Made by a program: the position numbers and the translations under genes. 64,000 nt of DNA. Source: Clostridia bacterium. GTDB taxonomy: Bacteria; Bacillota_A; Clostridia; Christensenellales; Aristaeellaceae. The notes under the pieces were generated by a model. It searched no databases. It was not told the origin of the DNA and was given only the letters and a program-made list of their open reading frames with translations. Within the stretch, counting starts at the first letter, position 1. Each line of letters opens with the position of its first letter. The stretch spans positions 1-64,000 of the forward strand of contig JAFQEB010000122.1 of the NCBI GenBank assembly GCA_017399225.1, read 5' to 3'. Shown in pieces: positions 41,623 to 49,928 of this stretch.

Positions 41623-42267
41623 ATGTACAAAGGAGTCCTGTTTGACCTGGACGGCACGCTCACCGATACGCTGGCGGACATTGCGGACGCCATGAACCGG
41701 GCGCTGCGGCTGCACGGATTGCCCGAGTGGCCGGTGGAAGCCTACCGATACCTTGTCGGCGACGGCGCAAAGGTGCTGTCCGAGCGCTGCGTGCGGGAGC
41801 GGCAGGAGCTGGCTCCGGCCGTCCGGCAGACCTACCAGGCGTATTACCAGGAGCATAACCTGGTCAAATCAAAGCCCTATGAGGGGATCCCGGAGATGCT
41901 GGCTGCGCTGGCTGGAATGGGGCTGCCGCTGGCGGTACTGTCCAACAAGCCGGACGCAGATACGAAACGGGTGGTGGCACACTTTTTCCCGGAAATCCCC
42001 TGGGCCGTGGTGCGCGGGCAGGTGGAGGGCGTGCCGGTGAAGCCTGATCCGGCAGGAGCCCTCGCTGTGGCGGCGGAGATGCAGCTGCAGCCGGGAGATT
42101 TCCTCTACCTGGGCGATACGGCAGTGGATATGAAGACGGCGCTGGCTGCCGGGATGCATCCCGTTGGAGCACGCTGGGGCTTCCGCACCGCACAGGAGCT
42201 GCGGGACAGCGGCGCAGCGTTTGTTGCCGAAACGCCGCAGGATGTGCTGAAATGGATCGGGATGTAA
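41623..42267 (+). CDS. HAD-superfamily phosphatase, phosphoglycolate phosphatase-like
   Basis: 214 residues of HAD subfamily IA. Motif I FDLDGTLTDT (about 7-16, nucleophile Asp 8), motif II VLSNKP (about 102-107), motif III Lys in VKPDPAGAL (about 140-148), motif IV YLGDTAVDM (about 164-172). The four-helix cap is about 70 residues. Family members include Gph and PpaX; without substrate data I give only the general name. ATG at 41623 after AAAGGAGCAAAACG. Confidence 0.9.
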   Translation: MYKGVLFDLDGTLTDTLADIADAMNRALRLHGLPEWPVEAYRYLVGDGAKVLSERCVRERQELAPAVRQTYQAYYQEHNLVKSKPYEGIPEMLAALAGMGLPLAVLSNKPDADTKRVVAHFFPEIPWAVVRGQVEGVPVKPDPAGALAVAAEMQLQPGDFLYLGDTAVDMKTALAAGMHPVGARWGFRTAQELRDSGAAFVAETPQDVLKWIGM

Positions 42268-42284
42268 CAGTTTTGTCATATCCA

Positions 42285-42313
42285 TTTACAAACCGGATGG
42301 AATCTGCTATACT
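42285..42313 (+). promoter_or_regulatory. Promoter of the peptidoglycan-binding protein gene
   Basis: TTTACA (42285-42290), 17-bp spacer, TATACT (42308-42313), 87 bp before the start codon. Confidence 0.75.
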
Positions 42314-42400
42314 GAAATGTGAATGAGAAACGGTATCCCAAAGACGGCGCTGTGAACGGGGTTTGCAGCCCGGATGATACATACTCAGGAGGGAAAAACC

Positions 42401-45136
42401 ATGATGATGAAGCGAATCGTGCGCGTGCTGGCGCTGTCGCTGGCGCTGATCATGCTGCTGACCAGCACCGGCCTGGCGGAGATCCTCAGGCGCAACAGCT
42501 CCGGCGAGGCGGTGAAGCGCCTGCAGCAGGCCCTGCAGCAGGAGGGCTTCTATACCGGCGCGATCGACGGCAAGTACGGCCAGGGCACCGAGCGCGCAGT
42601 GCGCAGCTTCCAGAGCAAGTTTGGCCTGGTGGTGGACGGCAAAGCCGGCGCGGCGACCCAGTACCAGCTCAAGCTGCTCACCGGCATTGAGATCAGCGAT
42701 ATCGCCAATGCCGAGGATGCTGCGGGCAACACCGGCAGCTCTGGCAATACCGGCAGCACCGGCGGCTCCGAGCCCGTGACCAAGAAGGGCCTGTTCGGGG
42801 GCAACTATGCCAAGCTGGTGTACGGCGCGTCCTCCAGCCGCGTGCGCATCCTTCAGAAGGCGCTGATGGCCCTGGGCTTTGAGGTCAGCAAGGCGGACGG
42901 CGTCTTCGGCACCTCCACCTATGCGGCGGTCAAGGAATTCCAGAAGACTGTGGGCCTGGAGGCGGACGGCAAGGCCGGCCCCCTGACGCTGCAGAAGCTG
43001 GAAAGCTACTTTGACGAGAACGGCAACGCCATCAGCGGCCCCATCGTCACCACGCCCCCGCCTGCCAGCGATGAAAACCTGCAGTACGGCGTGCCCCAGC
43101 GCATCCTGCGTCCCGGCATGTCCGGCCTGGACGTGCAGTATACCCAGGACCGCCTGAAGGAGCTGGGCTATTATAACGGCACCTCCGACGGCCAGTACGG
43201 CAGCGGCACGGAGGCCGCGGTGCGCGCCTTCCAGGAAAACAACGGCCTGACGGCGGACGGCAAGGTCGGCAGCCGCACGGCACAGGTGCTCTTCTCCTCC
43301 GGCGCGCTGGGCTCCGAGGAGCAGATGCCCGATACCCCCACTGATGACCGCACCCTGCGTGAGGGCATGGAGGGCGAGGACGTGGCGGCCGTGCAGGCCC
43401 GCCTGTCCCAGCTGGGCTACTATACCGGCAAGATCGACGGCAAGTACGGCTCCGGCACCACGGCGGCGGTGAAGGCCTTCCAGGCCCGCAACCTGCTGAC
43501 TGTGGACGGCGTGTGCGGCACGGATACGGTGAAGGTGCTCTTCTCCTCCGCCGCGATCGACGCCGGCAGCTCCGTGACCCTTCCTCCGGAGCCTGTGGCC
43601 ACTGATAAGCCCAAGAACATCCTGCGTCCCGGCGCCACGGGCGACGAGGTCAAGAGCGTGCAGAAGCGCCTGCAGACCCTGGGCTACTACGCCGGCACCA
43701 TTGACGGCGTGTACGGCTCCGGCACGACGGAAGCCGTGCGCCTCTTCCAGGCCCGCAACAGCCTGACTGTGGACGGCAAGGTCGGCGCAAAGACCGCCGA
43801 TAAGCTCTACTCCGACAGCGCGATCCCTGCCTATGTCGGCAGCGAGACCACGCCTCCGCCCACTGAGACGACCCAGCCCCAGGTGACGCCCGGCCGTACC
43901 CTGCGCCTGGGCGCCGAGGGTGATGACGTGGTGCTGCTCCAGGTTCGCCTGATGGCCCTGGGTTACCTCGGCGGCAAGGCGGACGGCGTCTTCGGCAGCG
44001 CGACCGGCGCGGCCGTGGCGGCCTTCCAGCTGCGCAACGGCCTGTCTGCCGACGGCATTGCAGGCTCCAAGACCTACAAGAAGCTCTTCTCTGACGATGC
44101 GATCCCCGCGCAGAACGTGACGGTCACCACGCCGCCCGCCAGCGCTCTCTATCCGGATCGTAACCTGTACAACGGCTGCTCCGGCGAGGACGTGAAGGAC
44201 GTTCAGCAGCGCCTGAAGGCCCTGGGCTACCTGGAGGACAAGGTGGACGGCAAGTTCGGCCCCAATACCGAGCTGGCCATGCGCGCCTTCCAGATCAAGA
44301 ACGCCCTGACGGCCACCGGCATGGGCAACGAGGCGACCTATAAGGTGCTCTTCTCCGTGGACGCCATCCCGGCCAACGGCATCCAGGCCGGCGGCGGTTC
44401 CGCCACGGAGACCTATACCAATCTGCAGCTGGGCTCCACCGGCAATGCGGTCATCCGCCTGCAGCAGATGCTCTCCACCCTCAAGTACACCGTGTACGTC
44501 AACGGCGTCTATGATGAGGCCACCTACGCGGCGGTCATCGCCTTCCAGAAGCGCAACGGCCTGGATGCGGACGGCATCGCGGGCGTGCAGACCCAGACCA
44601 AGCTGTATTCCGGCAGCTGCGTGACCGGCGATACCGCCCTGCCCGAGGATAACACCTCCAGCGGCGGCCTGACCGGCAACGGCGGCGGCCCTGCGGTTTC
44701 CCAGGTCAAGCTGCTGCACTGGTTCGACGATATCAAGCCTACCATCAAGTCCGGCCAGGTCGTGCTGGTGTATGAGCCCTCCAGCGGCTCCAGCTTCTAC
44801 CTGCGCCTGTACTCCCTGGGTCGTCATGCGGACTCCGAGCCCCTGACTGCCAACGATACCGCCATCATGAAGGCTGCCTGGGGCGGCAAGTTCGCCTGGA
44901 CGGAGAAGCCTGTGTACGTCCGTCTGCCCAGCGGCACCTGGTGCATCGCCTCGATGCACTCCATGCCCCACCTGTCCGGCAGCATCTCCAACAATGACTT
45001 CGATGGCCACCTGTGCGTGCATTTCCCCCGCACGATGACCGAGTGCCAGCAGAACGATCCCAAGAACGGCGTGCGGCATCAGAACGATATCCGCAAGCAC
45101 TGGCTGAAGATCACCGGCCAGGAGATCCCGTGGTAA
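42401..45136 (+). CDS. Secreted protein with eight peptidoglycan-binding repeats and a C-terminal domain of unknown type
   Basis: 911 residues. Signal peptide MMMKRIVRVLALSLALIMLLTSTGLA, then eight PG_binding_1 modules of about 60 residues, most with the signature GYYxGxxDGxYGxxT and AVRAFQxxNGLxxDGxxGxxT, joined by Thr/Pro linkers (TTPPP). The last about 145 residues form a separate domain containing MHSMPHLSGSIS and NNDFDGHLCVHFP, which have the His, Asp, Cys and His residues of a possible catalytic or metal site but match no family I can name. ATG 42401 after AGGAGGG. Probably binds and cuts or remodels the wall. Confidence 0.88.
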   Translation: MMMKRIVRVLALSLALIMLLTSTGLAEILRRNSSGEAVKRLQQALQQEGFYTGAIDGKYGQGTERAVRSFQSKFGLVVDGKAGAATQYQLKLLTGIEISDIANAEDAAGNTGSSGNTGSTGGSEPVTKKGLFGGNYAKLVYGASSSRVRILQKALMALGFEVSKADGVFGTSTYAAVKEFQKTVGLEADGKAGPLTLQKLESYFDENGNAISGPIVTTPPPASDENLQYGVPQRILRPGMSGLDVQYTQDRLKELGYYNGTSDGQYGSGTEAAVRAFQENNGLTADGKVGSRTAQVLFSSGALGSEEQMPDTPTDDRTLREGMEGEDVAAVQARLSQLGYYTGKIDGKYGSGTTAAVKAFQARNLLTVDGVCGTDTVKVLFSSAAIDAGSSVTLPPEPVATDKPKNILRPGATGDEVKSVQKRLQTLGYYAGTIDGVYGSGTTEAVRLFQARNSLTVDGKVGAKTADKLYSDSAIPAYVGSETTPPPTETTQPQVTPGRTLRLGAEGDDVVLLQVRLMALGYLGGKADGVFGSATGAAVAAFQLRNGLSADGIAGSKTYKKLFSDDAIPAQNVTVTTPPASALYPDRNLYNGCSGEDVKDVQQRLKALGYLEDKVDGKFGPNTELAMRAFQIKNALTATGMGNEATYKVLFSVDAIPANGIQAGGGSATETYTNLQLGSTGNAVIRLQQMLSTLKYTVYVNGVYDEATYAAVIAFQKRNGLDADGIAGVQTQTKLYSGSCVTGDTALPEDNTSSGGLTGNGGGPAVSQVKLLHWFDDIKPTIKSGQVVLVYEPSSGSSFYLRLYSLGRHADSEPLTANDTAIMKAAWGGKFAWTEKPVYVRLPSGTWCIASMHSMPHLSGSISNNDFDGHLCVHFPRTMTECQQNDPKNGVRHQNDIRKHWLKITGQEIPW

Positions 45137-45151
45137 GAAAAGCATAAGAAA

Positions 45152-45189
45152 GACCGCAGCGGGCATGAAAACCTGCTGCGGTCGCTTTT
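45152..45189 (+). terminator. Terminator between the wall protein and the esterase
   Basis: 12-bp stem (45152-45163 with 45172-45183), then CTTTTG. Lies between convergent genes. Confidence 0.7.
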
Positions 45190-45201
45190 GTTATGGGAGG
45201 C

Positions 45202-46137
45202 TTACTTGTCAAAGAAGGTCGGCATACCGGCGTACATGATCAGCTCCACCGTGTTGCGGCTGTGGCCGCCGCTGCACTGGGTGTAGTACAGATTGCCGTC
45301 GCGGAAGTTCTCGCAGAAGACGAAGGTGTCCGTCAGGGCGCTCATGGCGTCGACCATGTCGTTCATGCCCTTGTAGGCGATGTCGCCTTCGCCGCCGCAG
45401 CCTGCGTAGATGAAGAAATCGTCCTTGGTGTAGCCGGCGGCTGCGACGCTGTCGGCCAGCTGCTGGGCGCTCAGGCTCCAGGAGGCGCCGGAGAAGGGCA
45501 TGTAGTAGGCGATCTCATCCATGCAGTGGGCAAACACATTCCAGGTGCACATGCCGCCCATGGAGAAGCCGGCCATGGCGCGGTGCCTGCGGGAGGCGCG
45601 CAGCCCCTCCGGGGTCACGTCCTGGGCATAGGTGTTGTACTGGCTTTCGAAGGCGGGGATCAGGTAGTTCTTCAGCTCATACCAGAAATTGTCGGCGCCG
45701 AAGCCCTCGTCGTGCCCGGGAACCTTGAAGGTCGTCGCAACCACGATGGTGGGCTCGATGCGGCCCTTCTCGATCATCGCATCCAGCAGCAGCGAGGTGC
45801 TGGACAGGGTGCCCGGCCCCTTGAAGTACTCATTGTAGCTCTGGCCGCTGCCGTGCATCAGGTAGAACACATTGTAGCGGGTCTCCGCATCTGCAGCGTC
45901 GTAGCCGTAGGGCAGGTAGGCAAGCGCGCTCTTCCTGTACGCTTCGCCGTCCGGTGTCTGGGCGTCGTACATGAACATGACGATCTGTCCGCGCTGCTTC
46001 ACGCCGGAGGTATAGCTGGGATCCTTCTCCACGTAGGTGTTGTCGGGGAATTCCATCTTGCGGCCGGGCGCCTCTGCAAAGGCGCAGCAGCCAAGAAGAA
46101 GGAACAGGACGGTCATGACGGCAATGATTTTTTTCAT
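45202..46137 (-). CDS. Exported esterase (CE1/feruloyl-esterase-like)
   Basis: 311 residues. Signal peptide MKKIIAVMTVLFLLLGCCAFA, then an alpha/beta-hydrolase: YNVFYLMHGSGQSYNEYF (about 87-104, oxyanion region), the nucleophile in AMAGFSMGGMCTW (GxSxG, about 188-200), a catalytic Asp probably in the ENFRDGN region (about 276), and His in QCSGGHSRN (about 286-294). This pattern is that of carbohydrate esterases in glycan-degrading Clostridia. ATG 46137 with AGGAG upstream. Its substrate is probably acylated polysaccharide (inference). Confidence 0.9.
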   Translation of the reverse strand: MKKIIAVMTVLFLLLGCCAFAEAPGRKMEFPDNTYVEKDPSYTSGVKQRGQIVMFMYDAQTPDGEAYRKSALAYLPYGYDAADAETRYNVFYLMHGSGQSYNEYFKGPGTLSSTSLLLDAMIEKGRIEPTIVVATTFKVPGHDEGFGADNFWYELKNYLIPAFESQYNTYAQDVTPEGLRASRRHRAMAGFSMGGMCTWNVFAHCMDEIAYYMPFSGASWSLSAQQLADSVAAAGYTKDDFFIYAGCGGEGDIAYKGMNDMVDAMSALTDTFVFCENFRDGNLYYTQCSGGHSRNTVELIMYAGMPTFFDK

Positions 46138-46170
46138 GGGCGGAGCTCCTCTCTGATTTTATGTACTTAT

Positions 46171-46199
46171 AGTATACCGTTTTTACCCAGGGATTACAA
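46171..46199 (-). promoter_or_regulatory. Promoter of the esterase gene
   Basis: Minus strand TTGTAA (46199-46194), 17-bp spacer, TATACT (46176-46171), 34 bp before the start codon. Confidence 0.65.
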
Positions 46200-46302
46200 T
46201 GATATTCAGACGGAGAGATGGGACAAAACGATCCCTCCGAATAGACTGTTGGCTCAAAAATGGGCAAATGCCGGAAAACGCATGGGAAATTATTTGCGCG
46301 CG

Positions 46303-46346
46303 TGACGAATGCCCCTTCACTTTCGTCTAATAGGTGTAACGTTACA
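46303..46346 (+). promoter_or_regulatory. Candidate ECF promoter followed by a perfect palindrome
   Basis: TGACG (46303-46307), 16 bp, CGTCTA (46324-46329), then TGTAACGTTACA (46335-46346), a perfect 12-bp palindrome at the expected transcription start. The start codon is 35 bp further. Suggests autoregulation of the sigma gene plus a second control site. Confidence 0.5.
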
Positions 46347-46380
46347 AGGCAGCCGGGCAGACCCCGGCAAGGAGGAACCG

Positions 46381-46866
46381 ATGGACAAGGATTTCTTCGT
46401 ACAGGAGCTGGAAGCCCACGGCGGTATGCTGTACCGCGTGGCCTATACCATCCTGCATGACGACGATGCGTGCCGCGATGCGCTGCAGGATGCAGCCCTC
46501 AAGGCATGGGAGAAGCGCCGCTCACTGCGGGAAACCCGGTATTTCCGCACATGGATCACGCGCATCCTCATCAATACGTGCTACGACACGGTCAAGAAGC
46601 GCCGCCGCATCGTATCCCTCGAGGAGATCCGCGAGCAGGCTTCGCCGCCGCCCGACCTGACGCTGTCCCTTGCGCTGGCCAGCTTGCCGGAAAAACTCCG
46701 GCTGCCGCTGGTGCTGTGCTATTCTGAGGGCATGAGCTATCAGGAGGCTGCGGATGCGCTGCATGTGCCCATGGCGACCGTGCGCGGGCGGATCCACCGC
46801 GCCAAAGGAGCCCTGAAAAAAGAATTGGACGAAAATCCTGATCGAAAGGAGCTGGATGCAGAATGA
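46381..46866 (+). CDS. ECF-type RNA polymerase sigma factor (second)
   Basis: 161 residues. Region 2: MLYRVAYTILHDDDACRDALQDAALKAWEKR (about 15-46) and FRTWITRILINTC. Region 4: LPEKLRLPLVLCYSEGMSYQEAADALHVPMATVRGRIHRAKGAL (about 103-146). Short linker of about 30 residues. ATG at 46381 after AAGGAGGAACCG. Overlaps the following gene as ATGA, the classic sigma/anti-sigma arrangement. Confidence 0.94.
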   Translation: MDKDFFVQELEAHGGMLYRVAYTILHDDDACRDALQDAALKAWEKRRSLRETRYFRTWITRILINTCYDTVKKRRRIVSLEEIREQASPPPDLTLSLALASLPEKLRLPLVLCYSEGMSYQEAADALHVPMATVRGRIHRAKGALKKELDENPDRKELDAE

Positions 46867-47993
46867 AGCGCGATATGGATAACCTGGATCTCCGTGCGGC
46901 CTTCCGTCCCATACCGGAGGATTGCCGTGCAGCGCTGATGGACGCCGCCCGCTCCGTCAAGGAGGAAAAGGAAATGAAGCGAGCATCCTTCCGCGTGGCG
47001 CTCATCGCTGCGCTGATCATCATGAGTCTGACTGTCGTGGCCTTTGCAGCCGGGAACATTTTGGGCTGGAGCGATTTCTATGGCCGGTGGCACAGCACGA
47101 CCGGCGTGCCCGAGGGCGTCTACGAGCAGATGAAGGTGACAGAGGACTACTCCTGGCAGGTCGGCCCGCTGACCTTCACCGCTACCGAGCTGCTGACGGA
47201 CGGACACATCGCCATCAGCGCCATCCATGTGCGCACCACTGATGGCAGCGCCGCGCTGATCAACGGCGAGAACGTCGCCGATCCTACTGATCCCATCCGC
47301 GCCAACGGCGAAAACGGCCGTGCCCATGCAGCCCGACTGGGCGTCTCCGAGGACGCTACCTGGCTGGAGGCGGCCCAGCAGCTGAACCTGCCTCTGTACC
47401 GTGTCAGCGCTGATCACAGCATGACCCATCCGCTCTATGAGGGCGACATGATGATCGACGTGCTCATCAACGAGGACGGCAGCCTGACCTACTACTGCAT
47501 GTCCATGCTGAAGACCGACGAGGTGGGCGCGGAGCTGAATCTGCCCCTGTGCCTGGACGTGGCACTGGCTGACTCCACTACCGGCGAAACGACTCAGCGC
47601 TGGCGTGACTACGAGCAGACCGTCACCCTGCCTGTCTGCCCCGTACTGGAGCAGCGCTCCTATGTCCCCGACCGAGAGACTGTCATCGCCGGCCATAAGC
47701 TGGTGAAGGTGGAGGCCGTGCGCTACGTTACCGGCGCGTACCTGACCTTCACCTACGAGATGGGCTATGCGGACGTTCCTGAGAGCGCCTTCGAGCTGTA
47801 CGAGCTGGAACTGTGCGACGCGGCCGGCGCTGAGCTGCCCGGCGGCATGAACCTGAGCGCGAAGCTGACCTTCTCCATCGAAATGGAGGAGATGATCGGT
47901 GTGGAAAAGCTGCCCGACGTCCTTACCCTGACCGATGCCGTGCTGCCCGAGACCATCTCCGGCGATGCGCCCGTGGTGCTGGTGGCGAAGTAA
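46863..47993 (+). CDS. DUF4179-type membrane protein, probable anti-sigma factor
   Basis: 376 residues. Cytosolic N-terminus of about 40 residues (AFRPIPEDCRAALMDAARSV), one membrane helix (RVALIAALIIMSLTVVAFAAG, about 44-64), then a 310-residue extracytoplasmic domain of beta-rich type (WQVGPLTFTATELLTDGHIAIS about 99-120). The membrane position, 4-bp overlap with the ECF gene and DUF4179-like opening (the region after the helix) support an anti-sigma role; no zinc motif is seen. ATG 46863 after AAAGGAG. Confidence 0.82.
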   Translation: MKRDMDNLDLRAAFRPIPEDCRAALMDAARSVKEEKEMKRASFRVALIAALIIMSLTVVAFAAGNILGWSDFYGRWHSTTGVPEGVYEQMKVTEDYSWQVGPLTFTATELLTDGHIAISAIHVRTTDGSAALINGENVADPTDPIRANGENGRAHAARLGVSEDATWLEAAQQLNLPLYRVSADHSMTHPLYEGDMMIDVLINEDGSLTYYCMSMLKTDEVGAELNLPLCLDVALADSTTGETTQRWRDYEQTVTLPVCPVLEQRSYVPDRETVIAGHKLVKVEAVRYVTGAYLTFTYEMGYADVPESAFELYELELCDAAGAELPGGMNLSAKLTFSIEMEEMIGVEKLPDVLTLTDAVLPETISGDAPVVLVAK

Positions 47994-48010
47994 GCAACAA
48001 ACAAACGACC

Positions 48011-48041
48011 TGCGCCGGGGAGGGATGCCTTCTCCGGCGCA
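48011..48041 (+). other. Hairpin after the second ECF module
   Basis: TGCGCCGGGGA (48011-48021) pairs with TCTCCGGCGCA (48031-48041) with one G-T pair. No T-run follows, so terminator function is doubtful. Confidence 0.5.
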
Positions 48042-48051
48042 CCCCTGACTA

Positions 48052-48196
48052 TGAATTATTCACTATTCATTAGCCCGGCGCAGCCGGACGACTTCACTAT
48101 TCACTCCTGGTCGGAAAGAATGGGATGAAAGCGCGGAGAGCGGGAAAAGTGAAGAATGAAGAATGAATAGTGAATAATGAATAATGAATAGTGGAG
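48052..48196. repeat. Inverted AT-rich repeat (family C)
   Basis: AATTATTCACTATTCATT (48054-48071) is repeated inverted at 48162-48179, 17 of 18 bases matching, with further GAATAATGAATAG copies after it. A small CCGGCGCAGCCGG palindrome lies in the left part. Confidence 0.75.
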
Positions 48197-48211
48197 GGGG
48201 AGAGGGACAAC

Positions 48212-49414
48212 ATGAAACGATGGCTTGCATTTGTTTTGGCGATGGGATTGTGGCTGCCCGTTCTCGCTTTGGCGGAGGCGCCCCTGCGCCTGCTGGGCAT
48301 TGAAGAGAGCGCCGTCAACCGGGGGGACGACCCGGCCGTACGCTATGAGCAGGTGGACTTCGATATCTGGGGCGACCCGGTCGAGTGGATCACCGAGAAG
48401 GACGCGGATGTTGTGCATCTCAATGGGCGCGGCGTGGATTTGCGAAGCATCCTCAGCCAGCCGGAAATGTTCTGCGACCTGAGCGGCAGCGCGATCATCT
48501 GCGACCATGTCAGCCGGATGATGCCCTGGGCGCAGGAGCTGGTCACATCGCCTGACGGAAGCATCCGCGCCCTGCCGATGACGGGGAGTGTCCGCTGCTT
48601 CTCCGTCCGCCTGGACGGCTGGGCCGCGGCGGGCTTCACCGCGGCGGATATGCCGCAGAGCTATGAAGAGCTGCTGACCTTCCTTGAACGTTGGTGCGAT
48701 CGGTTGGAGAACGAGCCGGCGCAGCCTGCCCGGGTCTGTGACCTGACCTACTGGAACACGGGTACAGCAAGCTGCAACCACGGCTATTGGCTGATGGAGC
48801 TGCTGATGACGAGCCATGCCCTGCAATGCCATTACGCGGGGCAACCGCTGTGCTTTGATACGCCGGAGTTCATTGAACTGGCCCGGCGTACCCGTGAGGT
48901 TGGGTGGCGGCTGTACGCGCTGGAGCCTCGCGGCAGCAAGGCGGAAAAGCTGCCGGTGCTGTTCCACAACGCGCTGAACATGGGCCGCCCGGGCAACGAC
49001 GACCTTGACTATGAGCTATCCTGTGCTGTTCCGATGCGGCTGAGCAGCAATCAGCCGCCGCTGATGCTGGTGCAGACGGAGGTGCTCGTCATTCCGGCGG
49101 ATACCCGGCAGCCGGAGCTGGCCCTGCGCTTCCTGGAAAATCGTGTGCAGCACATCCCGTGGTTCAGCGCGGCAGAGCTGTTTGTGGATTTCGCGCCGGG
49201 GGAGTATAAATATGAAGGCGGCTGGCCGGTGATGATCGGCGAAGGCTGGCTGGCGGAGTACCATGGCTGGGACGGCGTGTATCACTGCGCGACAAATGTG
49301 TTCGCCTCCAACCGACGGGGCGTGACCGGGTCGGAAAAATATCTGCTGCAATTCTTGAAAGGAGATCTCGCGCCTGTCGGCTTTGCGAAAAAACTCGATG
49401 TACTGGTGGAATGA
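48212..49414 (+). CDS. Exported solute-binding-protein-like protein
   Basis: 400 residues. Signal peptide MKRWLAFVLAMGLWLPVLALA with ALA cleavage, then a fold like ABC sugar-binding proteins (family 1): DADVVHLNGRGVDLRSIL (about 71-88), SPDGSIRALPMTGSVRCFSV (about 114-133), MPQSYEELLTFLERW (about 152-166) and ALRFLENR (about 309-316). No transporter permease or ATPase genes are adjacent, so it is an orphan binding protein or a sensor. No lipobox. ATG 48212 after AGTGGAGGGGGAGAGGG. Confidence 0.8.
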   Translation: MKRWLAFVLAMGLWLPVLALAEAPLRLLGIEESAVNRGDDPAVRYEQVDFDIWGDPVEWITEKDADVVHLNGRGVDLRSILSQPEMFCDLSGSAIICDHVSRMMPWAQELVTSPDGSIRALPMTGSVRCFSVRLDGWAAAGFTAADMPQSYEELLTFLERWCDRLENEPAQPARVCDLTYWNTGTASCNHGYWLMELLMTSHALQCHYAGQPLCFDTPEFIELARRTREVGWRLYALEPRGSKAEKLPVLFHNALNMGRPGNDDLDYELSCAVPMRLSSNQPPLMLVQTEVLVIPADTRQPELALRFLENRVQHIPWFSAAELFVDFAPGEYKYEGGWPVMIGEGWLAEYHGWDGVYHCATNVFASNRRGVTGSEKYLLQFLKGDLAPVGFAKKLDVLVE

Positions 49415-49453
49415 CACAGGCACGAACAGATTTGCAAAACAATGAAAAAAAGT

Positions 49454-49489
49454 CCCCGGCTGTCATGCAAAACCCCTTGACAGCCGGGG
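49454..49489 (+). terminator. Terminator hairpin whose 3' arm holds the ylxM promoter -35
   Basis: 12-bp perfect stem CCCCGGCTGTCA (49454-49465) with its complement (49478-49489). On the minus strand it ends in a seven-T run; on the plus strand only GATTTTA follows. Confidence 0.75.
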
Positions 49490-49505
49490 CGATTTTATGT
49501 ATAAT
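49477..49505 (+). promoter_or_regulatory. Consensus promoter of the ylxM-ffh operon
   Basis: TTGACA (49477-49482), 17-bp spacer, TATAAT (49500-49505). The -35 is the last part of the loop and the start of the terminator's 3' arm. Confidence 0.85.
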
Positions 49506-49556
49506 GACCTGGTGTCAATGAAAAGTCCTTGACGATGCCGGAAGGGAAGGGAATCC

Positions 49557-49928
49557 ATGCGGGAAGAACGGATGGCGGACGAGGTTCGCCGCAAGGTCGA
49601 GATCGCGTGGCTGATGGCCTTCTACGGCGGGATGCTGACTGACAAGCAGCGTGAGGTGCTGAGCCTCCACTGCGAGGAGGATCTGTCCCTGGCGGAGATC
49701 GCCCAGGAGGCAGGGATCAGCCGACAGGGCGTGCATGACATGCTGAACCGCTCCGCACAGCGCCTCTTCGACATGGAGGAGAAGCTGGGGGCAGCAGCGC
49801 GCTTCCGCAGGATGAGCGAAGGGCTGGAACAGTGCCGGACGCTGCTCCGGGAGAAGCGCTACGACGAAGCCGAAAGCGTGATCGATACGCTCATCCGGCT
49901 CGATCAGGAGGAAAACAATGGCCTTTGA
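49557..49928 (+). CDS. YlxM family DNA-binding protein (SRP-associated)
   Basis: 123 residues. Sigma-70 region 4-like HTH: LTDKQREVLSLHCEEDLSLAEIAQEAGISRQGVHDMLNRSAQRLFDMEEKL (about 27-77). This family is always encoded before ffh in Firmicutes and takes part in SRP function; direct DNA binding is not shown. It overlaps ffh by 11 bp. Confidence 0.93.
   Translation: MREERMADEVRRKVEIAWLMAFYGGMLTDKQREVLSLHCEEDLSLAEIAQEAGISRQGVHDMLNRSAQRLFDMEEKLGAAARFRRMSEGLEQCRTLLREKRYDEAESVIDTLIRLDQEENNGL

Noticed and set aside
41864..45166. 1100-residue minus-strand frame
   Set aside because: Antisense to the eight-repeat wall protein and the phosphatase; its repeated content mirrors the PG-binding repeats.
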